Origin: Camelus bactrianus
Lineage: Eukaryota > Chordata > Mammalia > Artiodactyla > Camelidae
Length of the DNA stretch: 64,000 bases
Assembly (NCBI RefSeq): GCF_048773025.1
Contig: NC_133558.1
Location: forward strand, 19,884,501-19,948,500
Direction of reading: 5' to 3'
The number at the start of each line of letters is the position of its first letter. Position 1 is the first letter of the stretch. Below the pieces are notes generated by a model that did no database searches, was not told the origin of the DNA, and worked only from the letters and a program-made list of their open reading frames with translations. The position numbers and the translations under genes are program-made. Positions 12,128 to 24,112 of the stretch are shown here, in pieces.

Positions 12128-12731
12128 TGTGGGAGCCCATGATTGGGTTAACAAATTGTAACAATCCCAGCCACTTACCTCCTTAAAGAAGATGTGCTTA
12201 GTACCTGCCTTGAGATTTTAGCAATGACCCAGGCCCCCAGCTGTAAACGCTGGGCATGCCTGCTGTTAGTCTTCTATCCCCAAAACAGCCTTGGGCTGGA
12301 ATGGTAAGAAGCTGCAGACTCAGAGGTGAGAAGGCTGGTTAGCCAATGACAGGTAAGATCCCCTGAGGGGGCAACCTAAGACAGGCACAGCCGCCTGAGT
12401 CCAGGAAAATCTTGTCAAGCAGCTGATTCTCATACCTTCCGCCCTGGTAAGCTGAAAGGCTCAACACGATTATGATTCACCAAAAAGGATCTTCTAACCT
12501 TGAGCCAAACACCAACAATAAACAAAGCCTTTGTACTCATTGTGATCCCACCCTGTCCTTCCCTAAATTCCTGCTTTGACTGTACTCAATAAATATGAGA
12601 GATTTGAGAGGCTCGTGGAGTTGGCTCCTGACTCCCTCTTGCTCTCTTGACTTCCCCAGAGTCTTGAGTAATTCATTCCGTCTCGGTGGGACTTCTGCTG
12701 GCCAGAACCCACAACTGGTGACGAACCCACA
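12128..12731 (+). mobile_element. Solo LTR of a class II (ERVK-like) endogenous retrovirus, fossil
   Basis: A 604-bp unit that begins TGTGGG and ends CCCACA, a perfect inverted 6-mer of the TG...CA type. It is flanked on both sides by the direct 6-bp target duplication TCTTAG (12122-12127 and 12732-12737). A polyadenylation signal AATAAA lies at about 12585, leaving a U5-like tail of about 140 bases. A 6-bp duplication and a start resembling TGTTGGGAGCC point to class II. No internal viral genes are present, so it is a solo LTR, the usual product of recombination between two LTRs. The identical duplications suggest it is younger than the MaLR copies nearby. Confidence 0.82.
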
Positions 12732-12831
12732 TCTTAGAGTCTGTTGCACTGAGTTGCAGGTAACTGGCAACAACTCAGGTGATGGAGAAAGGCTGGAGGG
12801 GTGTCAGGTGAAGGAGGTGAAGTTAAAGGGT

Positions 12832-13264
12832 CTGCATTAGTTGCTAGAACTGCCGCATGAAGTGCCACGAACTGGGTGGCTTCAACAATGGAAATTTGTT
12901 GTCCCTCCATTCTGGAGCTAGAAGTCTGAACTCAAGGTGTCAACAGAGTTGGTTCCCTCTGAGGACCGTGAGAGAGCATCCTTCCATGCCAGTCTCCTTG
13001 CTTCTGGTAGCCTCAAGCATTCCTAGACTTGTAGATGACATGATCCTTGTGTCTTTACATGGTCTTCCCTCTGTGTGTGTCTATGTCCAGATTTCCTCCT
13101 GTTTATAAAGACACCAGTCCTGTGGATTAAGACCTACCCTAATGACCTCATGTTAACTTGATTACCTCTGTAAATACCCTATTTCCAAATAAGATCACAT
13201 TCATAGGTACCACGGGTTAGGACTTCAACATATCTTTTGGGGGGACACAATTCAACCCATAACA
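12832..13264 (-). mobile_element. MLT1-type LTR (ERVL-MaLR), antisense fossil
   Basis: Reads in antisense from a start like 'GCATTAGTTGCTAGAACTG' to an end complementary to the MLT1 5' end (GGGACACAATTCAACCCATA). Old, mammalian-wide family; non-coding LTR only. Confidence 0.75.
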
Positions 13265-14590
13265 GGGATGAATATGTTCCCATCCTCAGCTCAAACAGGC
13301 CCTAGCCAGGTGCAAAAATCACTGAACCCTTCATCCTATCCCAATCTGATGACTCCAGAATCTCCGCAGTGAACTGGCCCTGGTTCCTAATCTTACCTTA
13401 GATGAATGCTACCCAATTCACACCCTCCAACCTCGCCCACATCTATACTGGCCTCCGCATGTCCCTCCACTTCATTCTTGCACACAACCTGGTCCAGGCT
13501 GTGTTTCTCCCCTTCAGTCTCCTGGTGATGTTGAACGTCTTTGTGGTTGATGGTCCACACAGTCTCACAAAAATAGGACACAAAACACGTATCATGTTAA
13601 ATTCACAAACTCCATGTAATTGTCTATCTTAAAAGTGGCCAACAAGGGAGGTAGGATTTTTACCACAATTCTCATGTGGACCCCCAGCACCTCGTTTTTG
13701 TTTCAAATACTATTTTTCACTTAAAGAAACTAGAACCCATCAGTAAGTCTCCAATGATAGCTGATTCCATGTCTCAGGGAAAGAAAGACTCAGGACAGAT
13801 CTTGAATGTTCAGTTGTTGCCAGAAAGCCAGGATGCCTTCAAGAGTGTCAAGGAAAGTGCTATAAAGGACAAAGGAGCCAATTTAAAGGATCTCCATTGT
13901 TCATCCTGAGTCAATGAGCATGAGAAGAAAGATGAGGAGGAGGAATGGTAATTATGGTTAATTGCAGTAAATTGTGGCTGTAAAGGCCATGAGATCATTA
14001 TGATACTCGAAAGATAAAAGTTCATATAAAGTTCACAAAAGACATCTGTAATAGAAAAGAAAGGATGGAGTTATTAAAAATTGATTTGAATCAAAAAGGA
14101 ATTGTTCGTTTTGTTTCTTCTGTTAATTATATGTGTGGTTATAAAGCAGAGATAGGTGCTTGCTTTCACCTACGTAAGGAGAAAAGAAAAATGCAGGCAA
14201 CTGTGAGAAAACCAAGTAGCCCCACTCTGAGAATGAACTTTAGCAGAAACAGGAACATCTGACAAGAGAGGATGTCTGAGGCAGGGATGAAGGAGAAGGT
14301 GGTTTCCATAGTACGTATTAAGGCAATAAATTAACCAAAAAAAAAAAAAAAAAGCCACTAAAAAAGAGAGCTAATAAAGTCAGCCTAATTCCTCATCTCC
14401 GAGAAGATTAAAAATCTAGATTGCCCTACTAATTATAATAAAATAAGAATTAATAAGATTTAATAATGCTAATAATCAGACAATCTTAATGAGAAAGAAA
14501 CATACTATGTAACACTGGTCATGAGGGTTTTTTTAAGTATGTTATATTAGGGGAAGAAAATAGGTTGCAAAATTCTAAAATCTATGCACT
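13265..14590. other. Intergenic, no gene seen
   Basis: The 13.65-14.35 kb part looks like the body of an old interspersed repeat ending in an A run (about 14336-14353), but I cannot name the family. The short frame at 13676-13909 has no recognised domain. Confidence 0.4.
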
Positions 14591-14599
14591 TAAAAGAGT

Positions 14600-15110
14600 T
14601 ATCCCCCAGTAAGATATAATTTCACATCCACTAAGCTGGCTAAAATAAAAAGACAAATAATAACAAGTGTTGACAAGAATGTGGGAAAATTGGGATCATC
14701 ATACACAGCTGGTGGGAACATGAAACGGTGCAGCAGCTTTGGAACATCACTGTTTGGCAGTTCCCCAAAAAGCTTAACATGGAGATAACTTATGACCCAG
14801 AAATTCCACTCCTAAGATATATACTCCAGAGAAATGAAAATATATGTCTACACAAACACTTGCGCACAAATGTTCGTAGCAGCATGATTCGTAATAGCCT
14901 AAGAGTGGAGGCAGCTCAGACTACCCATCAATTGATAAGTAGATAAGTATAGTGTTGCACCCATACAATGAAACAATGAAATCAAAAAGAATTCAATGAT
15001 AAAAAGGAATGAAGTACTGATATCTGCTACAACATGGCTGAACCTTGCAAACATTGTGCTAAGTGAAAGAGGCCAGTTACAGAGGACCACACATTGTATG
15101 ACCGACCTTC
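14600..15110 (+). repeat. L1 LINE 3' fragment
   Basis: Carries the ORF2 C-terminal signature (CTGGTGGGAACATGAAACGG, then a PEIPLL-like frame) and the following 3' end, diverged and truncated at both ends. Same region of L1 as the copy at 1-610. Confidence 0.75.
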
Positions 15111-15871
15111 CCAAGGGCTGGTGTGCTCACTCTCACATGTGACAATATGCGTTTGTAAAGGTCAGTGTCTTCTGGATGTGTTCACCAGTTTCCTGACAGC
15201 AAAAGGAGAATGCCGACCTAGAAAGAGGTGGAAAAAGACACTAGGGGACAACCTTCCAACGGAATAATAAGAGGAACACAGGAGGTAGGCACTTGGTCTG
15301 GAGAGAGAGACAAAACCAAAACCTGGCTGCTAGTCTTCAGGTGACATGGAGACGGGTGAAAATGGACTTGGCAGAGGAAGGACTCCAGGTGGCGATTAAG
15401 CTGTGGGGGCTGGAGAACCTCGCCTTCACCTGCTCGGTACAGTTTGCCCACCTGAGCTTGCAGTTTCTAAGTGGGACAAAACTCAAGCTCCATCTCTTAC
15501 TAGCTGTGTGACCTTCAGTGAGTTACCTAACCTTGCTGAGCCTCAATTTCTTCACCTGTAAAAGGGACATAATTAGAGTAAATACATCCTAGAATTGCTG
15601 TGAGAATTGAGGTAATCCTGTAACACATTTCGTTCATGGTAAATATATAAGAAAGGAAGCTATTATTATCATCACCCGAGAGCAAGTGTGTAAGTGAAAG
15701 ACCTCTGCAAGAAGGTTTGTTTGAGGAATGAAATATTTCAATGAGAAGCTGACTCTCCCTTCTTGATCTTGGAATGATTCTCTTGAGTGATTCCCATGGG
15801 GAAGCATCATTCCACACTCAACAGTCCACTGTGAGAAGACGCCATATGCATTGAGCAATTACTCCTCACTC
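15111..15871. other. Intergenic with MIR-like text
   Basis: 15490-15660 looks like MIR (TGTGACCTTCAGTGAGTTACC, then CTGTAAAAGGGACA). No gene. Confidence 0.45.
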
Positions 15872-16008
15872 TTTTTGTTTTTTTGGCAGGGGTGGGGGTG
15901 GTTAGCTGTGTGTGTTTGTTTGTTTGTTTAATAGAGGTCCTGGGAATTGAACCCAGGACCTGGTGCATGCTGAGTATGCGCTCTACCACTGAGATATACC
16001 CTCCCCCC
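15872..16008 (-). repeat. Camelid tRNA-Ala-derived SINE
   Basis: Antisense copy with a GTTT-rich tail followed by complements of the B and A boxes and a C-run head. Confidence 0.9.
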
Positions 16009-18982
16009 TCTCCTCCTGACTCTGCGCTCCACAGCCACTGGCAACCACCAATCTATGTTCTGTCTCGATAGGTTGACCTATTGAGGACATTTCATATAAA
16101 TAGAATCATACAATATTTGACCTTTTGTGTCTGATTTCTTTTACTTAGCATAATGTCATTAATTTCTATGTTAAATTTTAAAACTGATACTCGATTCCAT
16201 TATTGGAAAAACTTTTAAGTATGTTTGGAATTCCTTAGGTCTACAAATTTACTTTTTTTCAACTGTAAATTTTTGAAATCTAGATACAGAGCAATAATCT
16301 CCAATTCAAATTTTTCATCCCAACTGCGATACATTGTAAGTATAAAATTGTACTTACCCCAGATTTCAAAGGCTTACTATGGGAAAAAAAGAATGTAAAA
16401 AAATCTCATTTATCTTTTTAAAAATATATTGATTATATGTTGAAATGATACTATTTTGGAATATTAAGTTTAATAAAATGTATTATTAAAATTTAAAAAA
16501 CCCAATCAGCTGTGAAGTCAACTTCGGCCACTTCAGAGACAAGCCCACTGCGGGCTAAGAGCGCTCCTTGTCTGTGGTGCCGCCAGGACTGCCTCACTGG
16601 GACAACGTCCTGCGTTATAATCAAGCTCTTACAACTGCTCCATTTTTCAGCCTCTAAGGCAGTTTATCATTTTCTTTATTAAACTTCATAACAACGCTGC
16701 GAGGTAGACATCTGCTTTTACTCTGTTTTACAGACGAGAAAACTAAGGTCCACAGAGGTAAATGACCAGCCTATGGGACACAGCAGAGAAGGCTGTGTGG
16801 GCACATGGAAGGGGAACCTTGTCTTCTAACTTCCGCACAAGGGCTCTTTCTGCTGCCGCACCGTCCCTCCTGGGACAGGAGAAATGACTCCTGCTACTCC
16901 AGCCACCACTCCCACCGGTCAGCCACTAACAAAAACATAAAACTCAGCACACCAGCAGCAGCTCCCACTGCAAAACTTAGGACTTTCATTATATCGCAGA
17001 TTACTGACCAGTTCCGCTTTTTTTTTCTTAATAGCAGCAGCTGACCTTAAAGCAAAGACAGGGCTCTGCTGGGGTTGACCACAGCTTCCCGGAGCCTTCC
17101 ATCAGCACCAAGGAGAGGATGAACTCCACTCCCTCTGCTCAGAGTTACCTCTGTCAGTGTTGGCTCCCTTCCCTCTCTGGGCCTCAGTAACTCCACCTGT
17201 ATAACGAGCCCAGCAATGCTTCCCCGATGCGACTGCTGTGGGGGTTAGCTGGAAAGGTGTGTGTCAAAGCACCTCGTCCAGAGTCTGGCACATAGTAGGT
17301 ACTCAGTAAAAATTAGACGGGTTTTTGTTAATTGCATATTATCCTTGAACACACCCTGGACAGATAATGAAAAAAAAATTGGTTTGAGTCACTGACTGTC
17401 ACTTGTTCGCTATGTCACCCTGTGTAAGTTGCTTAATCTCTCTGAGCAAAAATCTCTGTTTTTTTACCTTATAACACCAACACCTTCCTCACAGATATCC
17501 AGGAAACTTCAAGGATGGCGTGTACAGAGCATTTATGAGCTTAGAAGGGCTTTGTGGAGTTTGTAGGGAGAGGTCAGTGAGGTTCTGGGAAGCCCACAGC
17601 AGCAGGACAGATGGGAGTCTTTGTGCAGCCCTGTGGCTCAGGAATAAGGTAGAAGACGAGAAAACAGGGGGAGTTGCAGAAAGAAAGAGGGTGCACTGAT
17701 TGACTCGGTGTCCAGACACTATCCATGGTGCTGGGGGTGCAGCTGTGTACAATACTGAGTCCCTTCCCAGTGGTGCTTGTGCTCTGGGATGTGTGGGGAA
17801 CAGAGGAAAGGAGTGCCAATGCAGAATTTTAAAGTGCAAATAGGAGTGAACTAGGGAGAGGGGACAGCCTGAAAGAAGAACAGAGAAATGAGACCAAGCC
17901 CAAGAGAATGAGCTTGGGCTTGTGGAAGAGACAGGGGCTGAAAACAGAACCGCTTGGCCAAGGACAGAGAGAAACTGAGAGTCCAGAGTGGGAAAGAATT
18001 GGGAGAAGAGGTTGAGGTGATAGACAGCCATGTGGTTGGTGATGGGAAGGTGTCCCATGAAGGAATTCTTAGCATAGGATGGAGCGTCATGACAGACACC
18101 AGACAGGAGCATTTTCTCTGAGAACACCCACCTCACATTCAGGCAGATGGCTCCCCATCCGTCCAATTCTGGTGTTTATCCTCCTTCTTTGTCCCCCACA
18201 ACCTGCCCAACTCCCGGGACCTGGGGCTATATGGAGGGTGTATACACCTGGACCAGTCTGGTGAAGTCCACACACAGCACAGGGAAGACGTTGGGCAGCC
18301 ACCAGGAGCTTACCCTCGGAAACCCCATCACCCACAGCCAGCTTACGTTAACTTCCATTTCCTAGAATGACCCTTCCCCACCTCACTTCAACTCCTGAAC
18401 AAGGATGCCAAGCCCCTGGGAAAGCCAAATGGAAGGCAGTATGACCAAAAGGAGAGATTATGTCATCATTTGGGAATAAAAGCATCAAATGCAGCCGCAG
18501 GTAGGATTATTCGTTCCAAGTTTTTCTCTCCCTGTCCCTTTACCCCTTCTTTTCTTCCTCTATTGAGGTCTGCTATTTGTTCCGCAAATGCCCAAAGTCT
18601 GTGGTTCTCTGGGACACAATGTACCAAGTGATGCGTGTAAGGGAGGAGATCAATGCATCCTCCGCTTCCAAGAAGCATGATTCTCTGGGAAGAAAAGATG
18701 AGCATAGACAGAGTGACTTTCTCTGACCCTCTGTGTCTCTGTGAATCAAAGGGCGTTCATTCCCCACTTGGCCCTGGTACCAACTTCCTTCCCTTCTGCC
18801 ACAGGTGGCATCTCAGTTAGTCCTGCTGCCCCTCCTCCCCTTTCCAGATTCCAGGACAATTCTGGAACCAGGTCTCCCACCTGGCCCAGGTGAGACTATG
18901 TGGGCTCCACCCTCAGACACCTGGGCTTTGAACTTTTACAAAAGATGGAGTTGGCAAGAGAGTGTCGGAGGATGGGGATGGA
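16009..18982. other. Intergenic with L1 and MIR remnants
   Basis: An antisense L1-like piece lies at about 16030-16200, and MIR-like pieces at about 16650-16790 and 17150-17330. The longest open frame (17489-18166, minus, 225 codons) has no recognisable domain. No supported gene. Confidence 0.5.
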
Positions 18983-19136
18983 GGGGAGGGGGAAGGGTAT
19001 AGCTCAGTGGTAGAGTGCGTGCTTAGCATGCACAAGGTCCTGGGTTCAGTCCCCAGAACCTCCACTAAATAAATAAGTTAATAAATAAGCCTAATCACAC
19101 CCCCCAAAAATAATAAAAAATAATTTTAAAAAAAGA
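18983..19136 (+). repeat. Camelid tRNA-Ala-derived SINE
   Basis: Near-complete copy: G-rich head, TAGCTCAGTGGTAGAGTGC, GCTTAGCATGC with the AGC anticodon triplet, GGGTTCAGTCCCC, then the AAAT tail and CCTAATCAC segment. It ends about 70 bases beyond the C6orf15 polyadenylation signal. Confidence 0.92.
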
Positions 19137-19219
19137 AAATGGGGACGGACAAAACTCACTTCAGTTTGCACCCAGAAACAAAGACACTGAGAAGGAGCAG
19201 ATTCCATAAATGCTTGTGC

Positions 19220-19225
19220 TTTATT
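19220..19225 (-). terminator. C6orf15: Polyadenylation signal of C6orf15
   Basis: AATAAA on the minus strand, 164 bases after the stop codon; the only canonical signal close to the end of the gene. Confidence 0.75.
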
Positions 19226-19383
19226 GGGGATCGGCACTGGGGAGTCAGGAGAGGCAGCTGAAAGAGGGGATGGTGCTAGGAAACACCTGATAGGGTCTTG
19301 ATTTCACTCACACTGCAAGAGGAGGGAGCAGGACTCCCTTCTCGGACTTCTACCGTAGGGTTTTCTCCCACTCTGTCATTCCC

Positions 19384-20560
<1,177 letters not shown>

Positions 20561-20597
20561 ATTGCTCTGCATCTCCCTCAGCCCGAGACAGCCAGCC

Positions 20598-20604
20598 CTT
20601 TATC
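20598..20604 (-). promoter_or_regulatory. C6orf15: TATA-like box of C6orf15
   Basis: GATAAAG on the minus strand about 40 bases upstream of the C6orf15 start codon. That implies a very short 5' UTR, as in its two neighbours. Confidence 0.5.
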
Positions 20605-21101
20605 CTGTTAGTGGGGCTGGGGACATCAGAAACAGGCCGAGCCGGTGGCTGTGGAGACAATAAATCTCCACATTCCACCCCCATTCCTAATTCATTCTGT
20701 GGCAACAGGTGCCACTTGAATGACCCAAGGAAGCTGGGTGTTCCCACCCTGCTCTTTCTTCGAGCTCCCCACCCCTTCCTAACCCAGGTGTCCTGGCTCA
20801 CAGCTCACCACTAGCTGCCACTGGTTCCCTGGCTCCCTACCCCAAGCACACGAGGACATTCACCTTAGGGTCCCGCTTCACTGACTTCTGAGCAATAGAA
20901 ACACTTGATTCTTTTTCTCTTTGGGATCCAGATCCTTCTCTTCCAGCACCCCTTTCTCATGCATCCCCATAGCTCCATTGCCTTCATTCCTCAACCTGCA
21001 GGAAGTTCTGGGCTACAGAAGTGGCTGCCATCTGAGGGGCTACTCCTAGATGAGACTCAGTGTCTAGGGAGATAAACCTGCTGCCCATCCTTGAGACATG
21101 A
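20605..21101. other. Upstream region of C6orf15, no gene
   Basis: Pyrimidine-rich sequence with no recognised repeat or gene. It may contain proximal regulatory sites of C6orf15, but none stands out. Confidence 0.4.
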
Positions 21102-21597
21102 TGTATTGGTTTCCCATGGCTGCTATAGCAAATAACCACAAACTTAATGGTAACACAAATTGACTCTCAGAATTTTGAAGATCAGAAACCCAACATGGGT
21201 CTCACTAGGTTAAACTGAGGTGTTGGTAGAGCCTTTCTGGAGGCCCTGGGGGAGAATCCATTTCCTTGCATTTTCCAGCTTCTAGAGGCCACCTGCATTC
21301 CTTGGCTTATGGTCCCCCTCCTCCATGGTCAAAGGCGGAAACAGCAGGATCTTCTCACATTGCATCACTCTGGTCTCCTCTTCCTCCCTCTCTCGCATTT
21401 AAAGACCCATGTGATTACATTGGGCTCACCCAAATAATCCCAGATAATCTATTTAAGTCAGTTGACTAACAACCTTAATTCCATCTGCAACCTGAACTTC
21501 CCTTGGCTTTGTAACCTAATATGTTCAGTCTCCAGGCATCAGGACATGAACATCTCTGGTGATGGTGGAGGTGGGGGGCACCATTCTGCCTACCACA
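21102..21597 (-). mobile_element. MLT1-like LTR (ERVL-MaLR), antisense fossil
   Basis: Antisense LTR running from TGTATTGGTTTCCCATGGCT to an end complementary to TGTGGTAGGCAGAATGG. The characteristic interior (CCACAAACTTAATGG, CCTTGGCTTATGG, GTGATTACATTGGGC) is readable. Old MaLR-type element, LTR only. Confidence 0.7.
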
Positions 21598-23120
21598 GAT
21601 GGTCAGATATGTCCACCGCATCCAAAAGATACTGAGGGATACAGAGCAGATGTTTCCAACCAGGTAGAAGGAAGGCATTGAAACGCTGTTGTCAAATAGC
21701 CATGAGTTGATCATTGTTAAAGCTGGGTGATGAGAGCATAGGGATTTATGAGCTATTTTGTCTACTCTTAAATATGTTTGAAATTTTCACAATGAAAAGT
21801 GTTTAAATGCCTTTGTTTCTCTGTTGGGTCCAGGACGCACCCAGAATAGGCTTCCCTTGTTGCATGAAGTCTAAACATCAGCTGTTAGATTTTACTGTCC
21901 CAGCCTTATCCCGAGCCCCTGCTGGCTGGCTTCTGGAAGAGTGAAGTGTTCCTCTCCAAAACTGGCCACTGGGCACAGGGCAGCAGCCTTTTGGGATGAT
22001 ATCCACCAGTTTTGCAAAACCTTTTGACCTGGATCACACCAGGAATTAAAGGAATCCCCATATCTGAGGCTGTACCCCTCCCACAATTTCAGGCCCCAGA
22101 GGATCTAAGGGCCTGGATTCCTGTCATTGGCTGCAGTCCAGAGGCCAGAGGCCAGACCAAGGGTGACTCCACTATGATGACAGACACAGGACTATCTGGA
22201 GCCCTCTTCTGTCTTCAGTCAACCCTGCAGGTTGGCTTAGCTGCTCCAGGTCACTTCTGGTTAATGTAATACATTTCTATTGGTTGGGGACTTCAAATTT
22301 CAACAGTAGTCCAAATTGAGACAAGCTAACACATCCAAGTAAGAGAATGAGTTAAATCTTAGGGTAGGGGTCAGTTCATTTGAAGCCAAGCAGAGGCTCT
22401 GAGAGGTGGCCTATGTTTGGGGTGAGGTCCTTCTGATAGGGATCAGCACAGCCCACTCTCCCCTCCTTGGGGTATGAGAACTTCCTCGGCCTCCCTGTCT
22501 CCCTGGCCTGTCTCCAGGACATGGTTGTATGGCCCTCCGCACCCTGTCCACCTTCTCTGTCTTCTCCCATGGAGGCCACCTGCCCTTCTTCACTCCAGGG
22601 CCCTGCCCCCTCAGCTCTGCTGGCGCACACTCTAGAACGCAGCACAGGCAGCAAGAGTGTGAAGGTGGAGAGGACACTGCTGGCTCTGTTCTGCCATGGG
22701 CTGGGGCATTCAGATGTAGGCCGATGAGTCACCATGCTTGGCTGCAAACACTGTCATGCTCCATCCTCTCTGTCTTTTACTCTCTCCACCCACAGCTCCC
22801 TGAACAACACTCGCCTGGGCTCCTACTCAGTCACCAGGAATCTGGTCTAGGCTGTTGTGTTCCAGCCTTCCCAAGGTTCCAGGTGTCCCAGAAACCCAGA
22901 AAATCGATGCTCCAGACTCCCAGAGAGGATGGCATCCAGAGGTGAGGCAAACTAATGGTAGAGGAGAAGGAGCCTCATGGGGAGGGGAAGAAGTAATTAG
23001 GGCCCTATATAAAAAGAGGGGAGGACCCCAGGGTGAATAGGGAGTGGAGACAGAATGGATTTCTTGGAGCAATGAGAGAGAGGAGAGGTGGGAGGATGGA
23101 TCTAGGAGGATTAGGCAACC
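21598..23120. other. Intergenic, no gene seen
   Basis: Several short frames on both strands, none protein-like. The end of this block approaches the 3' side of CDSN. Confidence 0.45.
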
Positions 23121-23642
23121 TTTGTTTTCAGTTCAACAAATATTTATTATTTATTCTCCTCCCTTGTGGAAGGAACTGTAAGATATATGAGAAATATTGG
23201 GCCAACTTATAAATGAAAATGGGGAACATGGAACCTTGAGAGGCATGAGAGAACATCACCCAGGTGGTAAGGGGAGACCCAGGACTCCACAAAGGCAAAA
23301 GGTCTACATGTAGGTCACATAGTTTATTGAGGTGTCCGTCCAGGATCCAGAGAGAATAGGGAGCCTGCTCCAGTCTCTGCAGATGCCCTGGTATCTCCCA
23401 CACACAGGGAAGCATCTGAGCATTGAGGGAAGTGACAACCAGGAAGGGGGACTGAGATGGAGACATTGAGAGATAAGGGAGGTGTTGCGGATTCACAGAA
23501 GGTGTGATGAGTTCTATAATGGAGAGTGGAAGTGGAATTGGGAGTGCGAGAACCCAATAGCATTATCACACTGGTTGACAAGATGGCGAAGTGAAATCAG
23601 TAAGAGGTGGTCATTGTCTCCAAATAATCATTTGGATTGTGC

Positions 23643-23648
23643 TTTATT
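23643..23648 (-). terminator. CDSN: Candidate polyadenylation signal of CDSN
   Basis: AATAAA on the minus strand, about 465 bases after the CDSN stop. Further signals lie at about 23323 and 23143-23155; the human 3' UTR is longer than 465 bases as I recall, so a distal one may be the main site. Confidence 0.4.
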
Positions 23649-24016
23649 TGGCAAAGCCAGGGAGGAGGGGTGACCTGTCCAGGCATCAGAGTTACTCTCA
23701 GACATATCAGGAGTTTCCTATTCAAAAATCCGAATGGGTAGGGCTAGCAGATGGACCGTATCACCTCAAAGAAATCGCAGAGGAAATTCTAGGGAGTGAG
23801 TATCTGGCCGGGAGGGCACTGCAGGAGAATGGGAATCTAAGCAGTAGGGGAAAATGAGGAAAAGGATTTGGAGTCTACAATTTGGGGAGATAAGGAAAAA
23901 AGAGGTGATAAGAGGGAGTCTGCCACATCAGGGTGATGGGAGAAGTAGAGCAGCTCTCTTGGGAGGGCAAACTGAGCTAACCCCATGCCTGAGTCCCTGG
24001 ACTTCACCCACCTGGG

Positions 24017-24018
<2 letters not shown>

Positions 24019-24088
<70 letters not shown>
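24019..24088. repeat. (GT)35 / (CA)35 microsatellite in the CDSN 3' UTR
   Basis: Seventy uninterrupted bases of GT on the plus strand. Its edge is 24 bases after the CDSN stop codon, so on the sense strand the transcript carries (AC)35 immediately after translation ends. Confidence 0.97.
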
Positions 24089-24089
<1 letters not shown>

Positions 24090-24112
24090 TGCACATGCGC
24101 ATAGGCAAAAGC

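Noticed and set aside
17489-18166. Minus-strand open frame of 225 codons, the longest unexplained one in the left third
   Set aside because: Composition is Ser/Pro/Leu/His-rich with no domain or conserved neighbour, and the opposite strand reads like an old interspersed repeat. No splice sites or promoter support it.
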